This document shows positions 45,269 through 55,661 of a stretch of 64,000 bases of DNA, one piece after another. Positions within the stretch are counted from its first letter, which is position 1. Each line of letters opens with the position of its first letter. The notes under the pieces were generated by a model. It searched no databases. It was given only the letters and a program-made list of their open reading frames with translations, and had not been told where the DNA came from. Source of the stretch: Clostridium aciditolerans (GTDB lineage Bacteria; Bacillota; Clostridia; Clostridiales; Clostridiaceae); the NCBI RefSeq assembly GCF_016316925.1, contig NZ_JAEEGB010000008.1, forward strand, positions 62,001-126,000, read 5' to 3'. Position numbers and translations under genes: made by a program.

Positions 45269-45586
45269 TTAACTTTGACGTTTTTTGTTTCTAATCTTCC
45301 TATATACCATATCAGATGTTATTGCAAGAAGTAAAAAAGCTGAAAGTAATATCTGAAGTTTTTCTCCAGTTGAAGGATTGAAGCGGGCAACTAACTGGAT
45401 TAAAAGTATAAATGTTCCTGTAAAAATAAGAAAGTTTATTTTAAAGTTAATATACTTTTTATCTATTCCTTCTGCGTCAATCATAAGCTTTTTTCTAATA
45501 GCTTTGTTATACTTCATTCCTAACCCCTGTAGGATACCTGTTATCCCAAAAAGTGTTAATAGTGGTCCCCATGCAACACTATCCAT
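45269..45586 (-). CDS. Small membrane protein of unknown function
   Basis: 105 residues with three hydrophobic segments (about 8-24, 48-66 and 77-93) and a basic C-terminus (YRKIRNKKRQS). GGAGG lies eight bases before the ATG, and it ends at a terminator, so it is a real gene. I do not recognise a family. Confidence 0.65.
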   Translation of the reverse strand: MDSVAWGPLLTLFGITGILQGLGMKYNKAIRKKLMIDAEGIDKKYINFKINFLIFTGTFILLIQLVARFNPSTGEKLQILLSAFLLLAITSDMVYRKIRNKKRQS

Positions 45587-45755
45587 ATTTAAAAACCTCC
45601 AATTTCTATATACTACAGCATAATTGTCTTACAATAGCTTATTAAAGATTATACCACGTATAGAGCCAAATTTCAAAATTTTTTGCAACTTCAAATCTCA
45701 GCAAATTTTACCACACTACAAGTGGGATTAACTTAAATTAAGGATGTGATTATAT

Positions 45756-46652
45756 ATGACACTAACTAAGATAAAGGGAAATACTTATTACATAAACTCA
45801 GTTACAAACTCAGGAATATTTGCATTTAAAAATAAAAACTGTCTAATAATTGATACTGGAAGTAATAATTCAGATGCTAAAAAAATTGAAGAGATACTTA
45901 TAGAAAATAACCTTCATCCCAAGTATATAATAAATACACATAATCACCTTGATCACAATGGTGGTAATACGTATTTTCAAAAGAGTTATCCAGGTTGCTT
46001 AGTTTATACCTCATTAAAAGAAAAGTTATTTATGGAGAACCCAGAAATTCAAGCTTCTATATTATTTTCTTCTACACCTATTAAAGGGATAGACAAAAGC
46101 AATAAACCTCTACATGTAGATTTTGTACTTGATTATGGAGTAAATAAAATTAATGATGAAAAATTTGAGATAGTTCCTCTAAAAGGACATTCCATTGAAC
46201 AAATAGGTATAATAACTCCTGAAAAAGTATGTTTTCTTGGAGATTCTATATTCAGTAGTGAAATACTAGAAAAATATTCTTTTCCCTATCTTTATGACAT
46301 AGAAGAAAGTATTGATACCTTAAATAGAATTAAAACCATAGATGCAGATTATTTTGTAATAAGCCATGCTAATGAAATATTAAATAGAGATAAAATTGAA
46401 AAGTTGGTTGATAAAAACCTGGAAAATATAGAAAGCTATAAGAATCAAATTTTAGACTTATTAGATCAGCCGCTAACCCGAGAAGATATACTAGAAAACT
46501 TATCGGTTTTAAATGACTTATCCCTTAATTTTTACCAATACCATCTAAATTTCGGCGGTGTCTCTGCATTTATCTCCTATTTATTTTCTAAAGGACTTAT
46601 TCAATATTCTATAGAAGATGGAAAGCTTTATTACTTTAAAAAACCTGAATAA
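45756..46652 (+). CDS. MBL-fold metallo-hydrolase
   Basis: 298 residues with the metallo-beta-lactamase fold: the zinc motif THNHLDHNGG (HxHxDH), the GHSIEQIG His, FLGDSIF and VISHANE. A C-terminal helical region of about 80 residues follows. Such proteins include glyoxalase II-like and quorum-quenching hydrolases, and the substrate is unknown. AAGGATG precedes the ATG. Confidence 0.85.
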   Translation: MTLTKIKGNTYYINSVTNSGIFAFKNKNCLIIDTGSNNSDAKKIEEILIENNLHPKYIINTHNHLDHNGGNTYFQKSYPGCLVYTSLKEKLFMENPEIQASILFSSTPIKGIDKSNKPLHVDFVLDYGVNKINDEKFEIVPLKGHSIEQIGIITPEKVCFLGDSIFSSEILEKYSFPYLYDIEESIDTLNRIKTIDADYFVISHANEILNRDKIEKLVDKNLENIESYKNQILDLLDQPLTREDILENLSVLNDLSLNFYQYHLNFGGVSAFISYLFSKGLIQYSIEDGKLYYFKKPE

Positions 46653-46653
46653 A

Positions 46654-46692
46654 AAATATCTTCCCATGTACTTATGTATATGGGAAGATATA
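46654..46692. terminator. Bidirectional terminator
   Basis: ATATCTTCCCA and TGGGAAGATAT form an 11-pair stem between converging genes, with an A tract on the left. Confidence 0.78.
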
Positions 46693-46723
46693 ACAACGAT
46701 TACATTCCTGTAAATACTTATAT

Positions 46724-48136
46724 TTAAGAAGCTTTCTTTTCTCGGTTCATTACGCTATGACTTCTTCCATATGCAAAGTATACTACGAATCCTATAAGAA
46801 GCCATATTACAAATACCATTTTTGTGAAATTTGGTAGTTTAAAAATTAAGAATACACAGAAAGCCACTGATATAAATGGAGTAACTGGAACCCCTGGGCA
46901 TTTAAACTCTCTCTTAATATCAGGTCTTTTCTTTCTAAGAACTACAACTGATATTGAAACTATGGCAAATGCACTTAGTGTACCTATGTTTGTCATTTCT
47001 GCTAATTTTCCTATTTGTAAGAATCCTGATAAAACCATTGTTAATACACCAATTAATATTGTACTCTTTACAGGTGTACCAAACTTTGGATGAACATCTG
47101 AGAATACTTGTGGTAATAATCCATCTCTTGATAATGAGAATAGTATACGAGTTGCTCCAAATGTCATAACAAGTAATACTGATGTAATACCTGCTACTGC
47201 TCCAACAGCAACAAGAGCTGAACCCCAGTTTACTCCTATTTGAGTAAGTGCATAAGCAACTGGTGCTGCATTATTTTTATATGACATATAAGGAAGAACT
47301 CCTGTTAATATTGCTGAAACTACAATATATAATACTGTACAAACTAAAAGTGATGCAACTATACCTATTGGTAAGTCTCTTTGAGGATTTTTAACTTCTT
47401 CTGCAGCTGTAGCAACAGCGTCAAATCCTACGTATGCAAAGAATATAATTGCTGCTCCTGTAAACACACCGTTAACTCCATATGGGAAAAATGGGTGCCA
47501 GTTAGCTGGATTAACGTGACCTACTGCTGCAACTATAAATAGAATAACGCAGCCTAACTTAACTATAACGAGTATGTTATTTAACTTAGCACTTTCACTA
47601 ACACCTTTAACAAGTAAAGCCATTATTACTGCTAGTATAAGTATGGCTGGAAGATTTACTATTCCACCATTTTGTCCTGGAGGATTAGCTAATGCTGCTG
47701 GTACGTGAATGCCTGCTGCTGCTAAAAGCTCTACAATATATCCTGACCATCCTACTGCAACAGCAGCAACAGCAACAGTATATTCTAGAATTAAGTCCCA
47801 TCCTATAATCCATGCCCAAATTTCACCTAATCCAACATATCCATAGGTGTAAGCACTACCTGCAATTGGAATCATAGCTGCAAGTTCTGCGTAACATAAA
47901 GCTGCAAATGTACAAGTGATACCTGAAACAATAAATGAAAGAATAAGTGCTGGCCCTGCATAATCTGCTGCAGCAACTCCTGTAAGTACAAAGATACCTG
48001 TTCCTATAATTGCACCGATACCTAACATTGTAAGTTCGAATGCACCAAGTACCTTTTTAAGAGATCCTTTTCCCGAAGCTTGAGCTAACAATTCCTCAAT
48101 AGGCTTCGTTCTAAAAATTGACTTTGAGTTTGACAT
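46724..48136 (-). CDS. Cationic amino acid transporter family permease (copy 1)
   Basis: 470 residues with about twelve membrane helices. GIGAIIGTGIFVLTGVAAAD in helix 1 and FFAYVGFDAVATAAEEVKNP mark the CAT branch of the APC superfamily. The start at 48136 is eight bases after AAGGAG. The next gene upstream encodes a close paralogue with long identical stretches (for example VMTFGATRILFSLSRDGLLP), so the pair arose by tandem duplication. The substrate is not readable. Confidence 0.9.
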   Translation of the reverse strand: MSNSKSIFRTKPIEELLAQASGKGSLKKVLGAFELTMLGIGAIIGTGIFVLTGVAAADYAGPALILSFIVSGITCTFAALCYAELAAMIPIAGSAYTYGYVGLGEIWAWIIGWDLILEYTVAVAAVAVGWSGYIVELLAAAGIHVPAALANPPGQNGGIVNLPAILILAVIMALLVKGVSESAKLNNILVIVKLGCVILFIVAAVGHVNPANWHPFFPYGVNGVFTGAAIIFFAYVGFDAVATAAEEVKNPQRDLPIGIVASLLVCTVLYIVVSAILTGVLPYMSYKNNAAPVAYALTQIGVNWGSALVAVGAVAGITSVLLVMTFGATRILFSLSRDGLLPQVFSDVHPKFGTPVKSTILIGVLTMVLSGFLQIGKLAEMTNIGTLSAFAIVSISVVVLRKKRPDIKREFKCPGVPVTPFISVAFCVFLIFKLPNFTKMVFVIWLLIGFVVYFAYGRSHSVMNREKKAS

Positions 48137-48593
48137 TAAAGCCACTCCTTCCCCTTATTATTAATAAAATAAGTGTAAAATATTGAGATATAATGTAATA
48201 AAATTGATAAAATAGTGTAAAAATTTAAAAAAATTTGATTGAATTGAATTACTAATATAATAGCACATATTTTTTCTAAACCTTTAAAAGTTAAATTATT
48301 TTTTATTTTCCCAATTTTCTTGACACTTTTGAGTCATAAGTATCCTAAAACCAGTCATACCAACTCATATACAAAACTACTAAAATGCAAGAATACAATT
48401 ACTTCTTTAAATTTTTTTTTCAATTAGTCAAATGACAAAAAAAATTTAATCACAAATTAACTTTTTCAATTAAGTATTGATATGTTTTTAAAGATTTCTA
48501 TTCTTATGTCTAAATAATTTGCATTTTTAAAATATTCTATTCATTTTTATTATCTTAATTTTCTACAAAGAATAGATAGTGTTTTAGCGCAAA
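48137..48593. other. Gene-free region between the two permease genes
   Basis: About 460 bases of AT-rich DNA. I found no T-box, lysine riboswitch or other conserved leader. It should contain the promoter of the downstream permease on the minus strand. A TTGACA is present near 48322 on the plus strand, without a good -10 partner. Confidence 0.45.
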
Positions 48594-48640
48594 ACAAAGG
48601 GATACCTTGCGTTTTATTGCAAGGTATCCCTTTATTATTA
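48594..48640. terminator. Terminator of the second permease gene
   Basis: AAAGGGATACCTTGC and GCAAGGTATCCCTTT form a perfect 15-pair stem, with TTTGTTTT on the minus strand. Confidence 0.9.
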
Positions 48641-48653
48641 AAATATTATTTTT

Positions 48654-50063
48654 TTATTTTGCTTGTTCTTCAAAGTTCATAGTGCTATGAGCTTTACCAT
48701 ATGCGAAGTATATTACAAAGCCTATAGCAAGCCAGATTAAAAATACCAATTTTGTAAAGTTAGGTAATGAGTATATTAAGTATAAGCAGAATATTATTCC
48801 GATAACAGGAACAACTGGAACTGCCGGACAGCTAAATGGTCTTTCAACATCTGGTCTCTTCTTTCTAAGAACCATAACTGAAGCTGAAACTACAATGAAC
48901 GCTGCAAGTGTACCAATGTTTGTCATTTCTGCAAGTCTTCCTATTTGAACAAATCCTGAAAGCACCATAGTCATAATACCAACAAGTATAGTACTCTTTA
49001 TAGGTGTTCCAAACTTAGGGTGAACTTCTGCAAATACTTGTGGTAACAATCCATCTCTTGATAGTGAGAATAGTATACGAGTTGCTCCAAATGTCATAAC
49101 AAGTAATACTGAAGATATACCGCAAACTGCACCTACTGATACTAGAGCCGAACCCCATCCTATTCCTACAGAAGATAACGCATAAGCAACTGGAGCTGCA
49201 TTACCATGGAACTGTGCATAAGGAACCATACCTGTAAGTATACCTGATACTATAATATATAATACTGTACATATTGCTAATGATGCAATTATACCTATTG
49301 GTAAATCTCTTTGAGGGTTTTTAACTTCTTCTGCTGCAGTTGTAACTGCGTCAAATCCAAGGTAAGCAAAGAATATTATAGCTGCACCTTTAAATACACC
49401 ATTAACACCAAATGGGAAAAATGGATTCCAGTTAGCTGGCTTAACATGTCCAACACCAACAACTATAAATAATATAACAACCGCTAATTTTATTACAACA
49501 AGTATGTTGTTTAACTTAGCACTTTCACTAACACCTTTGATAAGTAAAGCTGTTATTACAAATAGAACTAGTACAGCCGGTAAATTAATTATGCCACCTT
49601 TTTGTCCTGGAGCATTACAGAATGCATCAGGGATATTTAGGCCGCCTGCTCTAAGTAACGAAACAATGTATCCTGACCAACCAACAGCAACAGCTGCAAC
49701 CGCAACTACATACTCTAGAATTAAGTCCCAGCCTATAATCCATGCCCAAATTTCACCTAGTCCAACATACCCGAAGGTGTAAGCACTACCTGCAACAGGA
49801 ATCATAGCAGCAAGTTCAGCGTAACACAATGCAACGAAAGCACAAGTAATACCACAGAATATAAATGATAACATAAGTGCTGGTCCTGCATAATCTGCTG
49901 CAGCAACCCCTGTAAGAACAAAAATACCTGTTCCTATGATTGCACCAATACCTAACATCGTGAGCTCAAATGCTCCTAGAACCTTTTTAAGCCCCTTCCC
50001 TTTCGTTTGAGCCAACATAGCCTCAAGAGACTTCGTTCTAAAGATAGACTTGTTACTCGCCAT
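48654..50063 (-). CDS. Cationic amino acid transporter family permease (copy 2)
   Basis: 469 residues and highly similar to copy 1 throughout, with the same GIGAIIGTGIFVLTGVAAAD and AEEVKNPQRDLPIGI motifs. Differences cluster in the loop after helix 4 (GLNIPDAFCNAPGQKGGI here, HVPAALANPPGQNGGI in copy 1), which may alter substrate choice or be neutral. It has its own AAAGGAG site and terminator, so the paralogues are expressed separately. Confidence 0.9.
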   Translation of the reverse strand: MASNKSIFRTKSLEAMLAQTKGKGLKKVLGAFELTMLGIGAIIGTGIFVLTGVAAADYAGPALMLSFIFCGITCAFVALCYAELAAMIPVAGSAYTFGYVGLGEIWAWIIGWDLILEYVVAVAAVAVGWSGYIVSLLRAGGLNIPDAFCNAPGQKGGIINLPAVLVLFVITALLIKGVSESAKLNNILVVIKLAVVILFIVVGVGHVKPANWNPFFPFGVNGVFKGAAIIFFAYLGFDAVTTAAEEVKNPQRDLPIGIIASLAICTVLYIIVSGILTGMVPYAQFHGNAAPVAYALSSVGIGWGSALVSVGAVCGISSVLLVMTFGATRILFSLSRDGLLPQVFAEVHPKFGTPIKSTILVGIMTMVLSGFVQIGRLAEMTNIGTLAAFIVVSASVMVLRKKRPDVERPFSCPAVPVVPVIGIIFCLYLIYSLPNFTKLVFLIWLAIGFVIYFAYGKAHSTMNFEEQAK

Positions 50064-50412
50064 TTTAAAAACACTCCTTTCGAATAAAAAAATATAATAA
50101 ATATAATGAATTTTTTAACTATTGTAATTATAGCATACATTTGGGACAAGTATTTATTTTTCGTAATATTTTGAATATTCCAATTTTAATATTTATTTAT
50201 ACATTCAACCGCTTAAAAATCAACACTTTGAAGACTATACTGATTTTTTTTTGCAAAAATTTTTTAAAATTTTTATTAATTTTGTATTAACTACCTCTTT
50301 TATTTGAATAATTATTGTTAGCAAAAATTTATAATTATTCATTTTATATAATAATCTATATTTTCTAAATGTTTAAAATATTCCTTAAATCAATGTTAAT
50401 TTTTTATTTAAT
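50064..50412. other. Gene-free AT-rich region upstream of permease copy 2
   Basis: About 350 bases without a gene or a recognisable riboswitch. It must hold the promoter of permease copy 2, but I cannot place it with confidence. Confidence 0.4.
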
Positions 50413-50458
50413 GAGAAAAATAAGGAGTAGCTGCATGTATTTCTGCATTTCTACTCCT
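50413..50458 (-). terminator. Terminator of the two-gene membrane protein operon
   Basis: GGAGTAG and CTACTCC, with an inner CTGCAT/ATGCAG pairing, form a stem followed on the minus strand by TTATTTTTCTC. Confidence 0.82.
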
Positions 50459-50492
50459 ATGTTCCTCATTTATATATATGCTGCTAAATCAT

Positions 50493-51545
50493 TTAAAATG
50501 TGCTTCCTAGTAATTTATTATTGTCTATAGATATAACACCTAAATTATATATTTGTACTAATTTTCCCTTGTATTCAGTTTCTTTTCCTGTACCAAGCTC
50601 TGTAACTACAGCTTTTGAAGGATTATTAACAAATATTCTTCCATCCCTAGCTATATATATGTTGCTCTTATCAACTGATTCAGGTAAAGTCATAGTTTTC
50701 ATATTATCCTTCGTTTTCTTTAGGTTAATGATAAATATTTTTTTAACTTTTCCATTCTGGCCGTTTCCAATATAAATTTGATCTTCAGCATCTGTATTTA
50801 AAAGATAATGAGTAGCATTTTCTCCTGTAGCAATAGGATTTTTTAAGCCTATTCCTCTTATTCTATTATAGGTTGTATCCTCGTAAATTAGTCTATCCTC
50901 TTTATTTTGTGCAGCTATTTTGCCCAACTTACAATTAGGATATTTAGTTTCTTCAACTTGAGCCATTACATTTATACGATACAACCTGCTTCTTACTCCT
51001 TCTTTTCCAACTTTAACATATGTTACATTTGTAGCACTAGATATAGCCATATCTAGTACTTCATATTTATCATCAGGTAAAGATATCTTCATTTCTTTAT
51101 TATTTTCATTACTTAAAAAACTTTTAGCATCTTTTTTTGCATTGTAAGATTCAAATTTTAAATGATTTGCATCAAAGCCTCCCGTATACTTCTCTGCTAT
51201 TAACATTATATCTCTATCCGGAAGCCACTTATATGAAGAAAACTCTGCACCATTTTCGAATTTCAGTTCTTTCTTCTTATTGTTTGATGTATCAACTACA
51301 TATAATACATCATTATCATAATAAGAAATGTAATTGCCATTATAAGAAACTCCAACATTTTTAGCACTTTCCGGAATTTTTACGTTAATTTTATTTGGAC
51401 CTTTCTTCGAAATGATATCAACTTTTTTAGCATTAAAATTAGTTTCATCACTTAAATAAAATTTATCAACATATAGGAGACCAATCAATTCTAATGTTAT
51501 AGGAATTAAACTCCATATAATTAATCTTTTTAGTACTTTCATCAT
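50493..51545 (-). CDS. Membrane-anchored extracytoplasmic protein, probable beta-propeller
   Basis: 350 residues with one N-terminal membrane segment (RLIIWSLIPITLELIGLLYV) and a large outside domain of short repeated beta-type segments such as NVGVSYNGNYISYYDNDVLY and FSSYKWLPDRDIMLIAE. These resemble blades of WD/YVTN-type propellers. I cannot assign a function. It lies 11 bases after the phosphodiester glycosidase-like gene and is co-transcribed with it, so they may act together at the cell surface. Confidence 0.65.
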   Translation of the reverse strand: MMKVLKRLIIWSLIPITLELIGLLYVDKFYLSDETNFNAKKVDIISKKGPNKINVKIPESAKNVGVSYNGNYISYYDNDVLYVVDTSNNKKKELKFENGAEFSSYKWLPDRDIMLIAEKYTGGFDANHLKFESYNAKKDAKSFLSNENNKEMKISLPDDKYEVLDMAISSATNVTYVKVGKEGVRSRLYRINVMAQVEETKYPNCKLGKIAAQNKEDRLIYEDTTYNRIRGIGLKNPIATGENATHYLLNTDAEDQIYIGNGQNGKVKKIFIINLKKTKDNMKTMTLPESVDKSNIYIARDGRIFVNNPSKAVVTELGTGKETEYKGKLVQIYNLGVISIDNNKLLGSTF

Positions 51546-51556
51546 TGCACTCTCCT

Positions 51557-52570
51557 CTAAGGTTTTACATATATTGCCGTAGCAACAGTTCTTTCGCCAT
51601 TCCAGTCACATGGATCATTTATAACCTCTCCATCTAAATACATAGTTGACGAGGAACCTCCATCAAGGTTACTAGCGTTAACTGCACCTTGTTGTATGAG
51701 TATGTTTTGCACCTCTTTTAAAGAAGCACCAGGTTTTAATCCTTTTCTACCGTCAATAACTAGCATTATTACAGTTCCATCCTGTTTTTGCCCTATAGCT
51801 GTTCTAGGATTTAATCCTTCGTCATCAACAGCCACAGGTTTACTATTTATTACAAGAGTATTTCTAAAAGAAACAGCCTCTACTACACCTTCTTTTCTCA
51901 AATCACTTACAGTGTGATCTCCGACAATTAACTTCCCATCCTTTGTAAATGCGGTTACATTTACTCTCTCATTGTCCTTAATGTCACTATAAACTACTTT
52001 CCCATCAGATATAACAACCCCTTCTGGATAAGCTCCTGTACCAGACCATAACTTACCATTATTAGGAGACCTATCAGTAAAGCCTCCGCCATTTACAGCA
52101 GCTACAGCATTATTTGCCGCTGCTATTTCACTAGTTCTCTGACCCACTTCTCCAATTTTATTTGTGTACCCTATTTTCATTCTCGTAGGGTCTTTAATTT
52201 CAAGTATATACCCATCAAACTTTTTAGTATGAATGTCATATCTTTCTATGCCCTTATCACTTGCATGACTAACCTGAATCGTATTCAAGTTTTCCGACTC
52301 ACTTCCACTTACTCTACCAGATTGATCACCCTTTATTAGCTTACTTATTTCGTCCTTTGATAAAAAAGTAGTAGCAATATATTGATGACTAAAGGTTGCC
52401 ATAGCAGTACCTACTATAGTCTTTTTAACATTTTGAAAGGGTCCGTAAAAAACCAGCAATGGTGTTGTAACAGCCGCTACTATAAGTTCATAAATTATAA
52501 AGGTTATAAGCACTTTTGCAGAAAATTTCTTCCTTTTTTTAGCCCTAGTACTTTTTTCTTCTTTTTTCAT
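51557..52570 (-). CDS. Phosphodiester glycosidase (NAGPA/DUF2233) family membrane protein
   Basis: 337 residues: a basic cytoplasmic start (STRAKKRKKFSAK), one membrane segment (ITFIIYELIVAAVTTPLLVF), then the NAGPA-like domain with AAVNGGGF, the NPRTAIGQKQDGTVIMLVID block and SNLDGGSSSTMYLDG. Relatives remove covering sugars or act on exopolysaccharide and cell-wall sugars outside the cell; the substrate here is unknown. The start at 52570 is the ATG after GGAGG; a longer frame to 52699 would run through a family 3 repeat and is not supported. Confidence 0.85.
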   Translation of the reverse strand: MKKEEKSTRAKKRKKFSAKVLITFIIYELIVAAVTTPLLVFYGPFQNVKKTIVGTAMATFSHQYIATTFLSKDEISKLIKGDQSGRVSGSESENLNTIQVSHASDKGIERYDIHTKKFDGYILEIKDPTRMKIGYTNKIGEVGQRTSEIAAANNAVAAVNGGGFTDRSPNNGKLWSGTGAYPEGVVISDGKVVYSDIKDNERVNVTAFTKDGKLIVGDHTVSDLRKEGVVEAVSFRNTLVINSKPVAVDDEGLNPRTAIGQKQDGTVIMLVIDGRKGLKPGASLKEVQNILIQQGAVNASNLDGGSSSTMYLDGEVINDPCDWNGERTVATAIYVKP

Positions 52571-52619
52571 ATTTACCTCCAAACATAATAGGTATTTTGC
52601 ATATAGAAAGTTATACATT

Positions 52620-52663
52620 AAGGCATCTTCAAAAAATAACAAAGTTATTTTTTGAAGAGCCTT
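52620..52663. repeat. Minimal family 3 inverted repeat in a gene leader
   Basis: AAGGCATCTTCAAAAAATAAC and GTTATTTTTTGAAGAGCCTT are almost perfect inverted repeats with three bases between them, essentially two element ends without an interior. It lies 50 bases upstream of the phosphodiester glycosidase-like start codon and would form a strong hairpin in the mRNA leader. Confidence 0.7.
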
Positions 52664-52812
52664 GATATTCTCAAAATTAATAAAACATACATAACACATT
52701 TTACTATTATTTTAGTTTTTTTTCTACCACATAGTTTTGAACAAGATTTAAATTTTACTATTTCATTATACGTAAAATTACTTAATTTTACAATATTGTA
52801 ATATTAAACATA

Positions 52813-52852
52813 AATATAGAGCGCATATTGCTTCCACAATACACGCTCTATA
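52813..52852 (-). terminator. Terminator of the purine operon
   Basis: TATAGAGCG and CGCTCTATA form a nine-pair stem, extended inside by further pairing around GTATTGTGG, with a moderately T-rich tract (ATATTTATG) on the minus strand. It lies about 30 bases past the purD stop codon. Confidence 0.75.
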
Positions 52853-52880
52853 AACATACTTCTAAATTTAGATTTAAATT

Positions 52881-54125
52881 CTATAGTTTACCTATATCAT
52901 TTCTATAATAAATTCCTTCAAAACTTATATTCTTCAAATCTTTATATGCTTTATCTATAGCTTCATCTACAGTATTTCCTAATGCTTCAGTACATAGAAC
53001 CCTGCCTCCATTAGTTTTCAAAATACCATCTTCATATTTAACACCAGCTGCAAAAACTCTATTTGCTTTGTTTATACCTATAATCTCTATACCAGTGTTA
53101 TATTTTCCTGGATATCCCTGAGATGCTGCAACAACACAACAGGATGCACCATTATTCCAGCATAATTCAAACTGTGATAATTTTTTATTAATAGCAGCAT
53201 ATATGAGCTCTACTAAATCACTATTCATAAGAGGCAAAACAGCTTGAGTTTCAGGGTCTCCGAATCTCATATTATACTCAAGTAAATATGGGCCTTTTTT
53301 AGTTATCATAATCCCAAAGAATATTATACCTGCAAAATCTAAACCTTCTTCTTTAAGACCTTTTAAGGTAGGCTCCATTACATCCTTTTTAAATGCTTCT
53401 AATACCTCTTCTGTGCAATATGGATTTGGGCATATAGCCCCCATTCCTCCTGTGTTAGGTCCCTTTCCACCATCATAAATTTGCTTATGATCCTTTGCCG
53501 AAACAAAAGGGATTATTGTTTCTCCATCTGTTATAGAGAGAATCGAAGCTTCTGGTCCTTCCAAAAACTCTTCAATAACTAGTTTTTTCCCTGAACCTTT
53601 AAAAATATCTTTAACCATAAACTCTATTACAGTATTTTCCGCCTGTTCATAGTTTTCACATATAACTACACCTTTGCCAGCTGCTAATCCATCTGCTTTT
53701 ATTACTATAGGATACTCACAAGCCTTGAGGAACTTTAAAGCCTCATCTTTATCTTCGAAAACCTCATATGCCGCCGTTTTTACATTATACTTTTTCATAA
53801 AGGCTTTAGCATAGGCCTTACTGCCTTCAAGGAGAGCAGCATCAGCCGAGGGTCCAAAAATCTTTAAGCCTAAAGCTTTAAATTTATCTACAATACCCTC
53901 CGTAAGAGGAACTTCAGGTCCTACAATAGTAAGTTCAATATTATTTCCTTTTGCAAAGTTTGCAAGTCTATTTATATCTTCTATATTTACATTTTCACAC
54001 TTTTCCTCTATAGCTGTTCCGCCATTTCCTGGTGCACAATAAACTTTCTTTACAGAATTATTTTGAGCTACCTTCCATGCAATAGCATGTTCACGTCCAC
54101 CAGAACCAACTATTAGTATGTTCAT
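52881..54125 (-). CDS. purD: Phosphoribosylamine-glycine ligase PurD (GARS)
   Basis: 414 residues with ATP-grasp fold: MNILIVGSGGREHAIAWK at the N-terminus, ADGLAAGKGVVI, LVIEEFLEGPEAS and YNMRFGDPETQ. It joins phosphoribosylamine and glycine, the second step of purine synthesis. It is the last gene of the operon. Confidence 0.97.
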   Translation of the reverse strand: MNILIVGSGGREHAIAWKVAQNNSVKKVYCAPGNGGTAIEEKCENVNIEDINRLANFAKGNNIELTIVGPEVPLTEGIVDKFKALGLKIFGPSADAALLEGSKAYAKAFMKKYNVKTAAYEVFEDKDEALKFLKACEYPIVIKADGLAAGKGVVICENYEQAENTVIEFMVKDIFKGSGKKLVIEEFLEGPEASILSITDGETIIPFVSAKDHKQIYDGGKGPNTGGMGAICPNPYCTEEVLEAFKKDVMEPTLKGLKEEGLDFAGIIFFGIMITKKGPYLLEYNMRFGDPETQAVLPLMNSDLVELIYAAINKKLSQFELCWNNGASCCVVAASQGYPGKYNTGIEIIGINKANRVFAAGVKYEDGILKTNGGRVLCTEALGNTVDEAIDKAYKDLKNISFEGIYYRNDIGKL

Positions 54126-54146
54126 ACATTACACCTCTTATCTCTT

Positions 54147-55646
54147 TTAATGTTTAAAGTGTCTCATGCCAGTGAACACCATAGATATTCCACTTTTGTT
54201 ACATTCCTCTATAGACTGAGCATCTCTTATAGATCCACCTGGCTGAATTATAGATTTTATACCGTACTTAGCTGCTTCTTGTACTACATCTTCAAATGGA
54301 AAGAAAGCATCTGACGCAAGTACTACACCGTCGCCAGCTCTATCAAGAGCATGACAAGCTGCCCATATTCTATTAACCTGTCCGCCACCAATTCCTTTAG
54401 CCATTCCATCTTTTACAACAACAATAGCATTGGATTTTACATATTTACATACTTTCATTCCAAATAATAAATCATTCATCTCCTGATCTGTTGGAGCCTT
54501 TTCTGTTACTACTTTTGTTTCGTTAACTAATTTATCATCAGCTGATTGTACAAGTATTCCTCCATCAACCTTAGTAATTTCTGCTTTATTTTCAGGTTTT
54601 ACATCACATTTAATAACCCTTAAATTCTTCTTAGATCTTAAAATTTCCAAAGCCTCTTCCTTGAAGTCTGGAGCAATCACTATTTCTAGAAAAATTTTAA
54701 CCATTTCTTCTGCTGTCTTTTTATCAATCTTTTTGTTTATAGCTACAATGCCGCCAAAAATTGAAGTAGTATCGCACTGATAAGCTTTAATATATGAATC
54801 ATAAACACTATTTCCAACTGCTACTCCGCATGGTGTATTATGCTTTACCGCACAGCAAGCAGTTTCTTCAAACTCGCTTACTACCTTCCAAGCAACATCC
54901 ATATCCTTTATATTGTTGTAGGAAAGCTCTTTTCCATTTAATTGTTCAAAATCTTTCATAGAGCCCTTTTCTACAGTAGATGTATAATAAGCTGCACTTT
55001 GATGCGGATTTTCCCCATATCTCAAGTTCATGGATTTTTTATAAGAAAGAGTTAAGTACTCTGGATATTCTTCTTCTAGTAAGAAATTACTTATAGCTCC
55101 ATCATAAGCTGACATGAGATTAAATACTTTTCCCGCTAGTTTTCTTCTTGTTTTAAAATCTACATCTCCATTTTCTTCTATCTGAGTTATAACATCGCTG
55201 TAATCATTGACATCCGTAAGCACAATAACATCTTGAAAATTTTTAGCAGCTGCTCTTATCATCGTAGGGCCACCAATATCTATAAACTCAACTTTTTCTT
55301 CAAAGCTTAAATCTTCTTTAACTTTATCGAAGAAAGGATATAAATTTACTACGACAACATCAATTGGCTTTATTCCCTTTTTCTCTATAGTTTCCATATG
55401 CTTCACGTTATCTCTTATAGCTAAAATCCCTCCATGAATAAAAGGGTGAAGTGTTTTAACTCTTCCGTCTAGTATCTCCTCAAAACCAGTTACATCTGAA
55501 ACCTCTGTAACTTCTATACCGTTATCCTTTAAGTATTTAAAGGTTCCACCAGTAGAAAGTATTTCTACACCTTTCTTTATTAAAAAATTGGCTAACTCTA
55601 ATACGCCATCTTTATTAAAAACACTTATAAGAGCGCGATTTAACAT
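54147..55646 (-). CDS. purH: Bifunctional AICAR transformylase / IMP cyclohydrolase PurH
   Basis: 499 residues. The N-terminal MGS-like cyclohydrolase domain has [22 protein letters not shown] and [13 protein letters not shown]. The C-terminal transformylase has [13 protein letters not shown] and the catalytic Lys-His in [12 protein letters not shown]. It performs the last two steps to IMP. The start at 55646 is eight bases after GGAGG; an in-frame TTG upstream overlaps the site. Confidence 0.97.
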   Translation of the reverse strand: MLNRALISVFNKDGVLELANFLIKKGVEILSTGGTFKYLKDNGIEVTEVSDVTGFEEILDGRVKTLHPFIHGGILAIRDNVKHMETIEKKGIKPIDVVVVNLYPFFDKVKEDLSFEEKVEFIDIGGPTMIRAAAKNFQDVIVLTDVNDYSDVITQIEENGDVDFKTRRKLAGKVFNLMSAYDGAISNFLLEEEYPEYLTLSYKKSMNLRYGENPHQSAAYYTSTVEKGSMKDFEQLNGKELSYNNIKDMDVAWKVVSEFEETACCAVKHNTPCGVAVGNSVYDSYIKAYQCDTTSIFGGIVAINKKIDKKTAEEMVKIFLEIVIAPDFKEEALEILRSKKNLRVIKCDVKPENKAEITKVDGGILVQSADDKLVNETKVVTEKAPTDQEMNDLLFGMKVCKYVKSNAIVVVKDGMAKGIGGGQVNRIWAACHALDRAGDGVVLASDAFFPFEDVVQEAAKYGIKSIIQPGGSIRDAQSIEECNKSGISMVFTGMRHFKH

Positions 55647-55661
55647 TTTGCATACCTCCAA

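Noticed and set aside
48137-48653. T-box or lysine riboswitch before the cationic amino acid permeases
   Set aside because: No T-box sequence, specifier stem or lysine aptamer core is visible in either permease leader.
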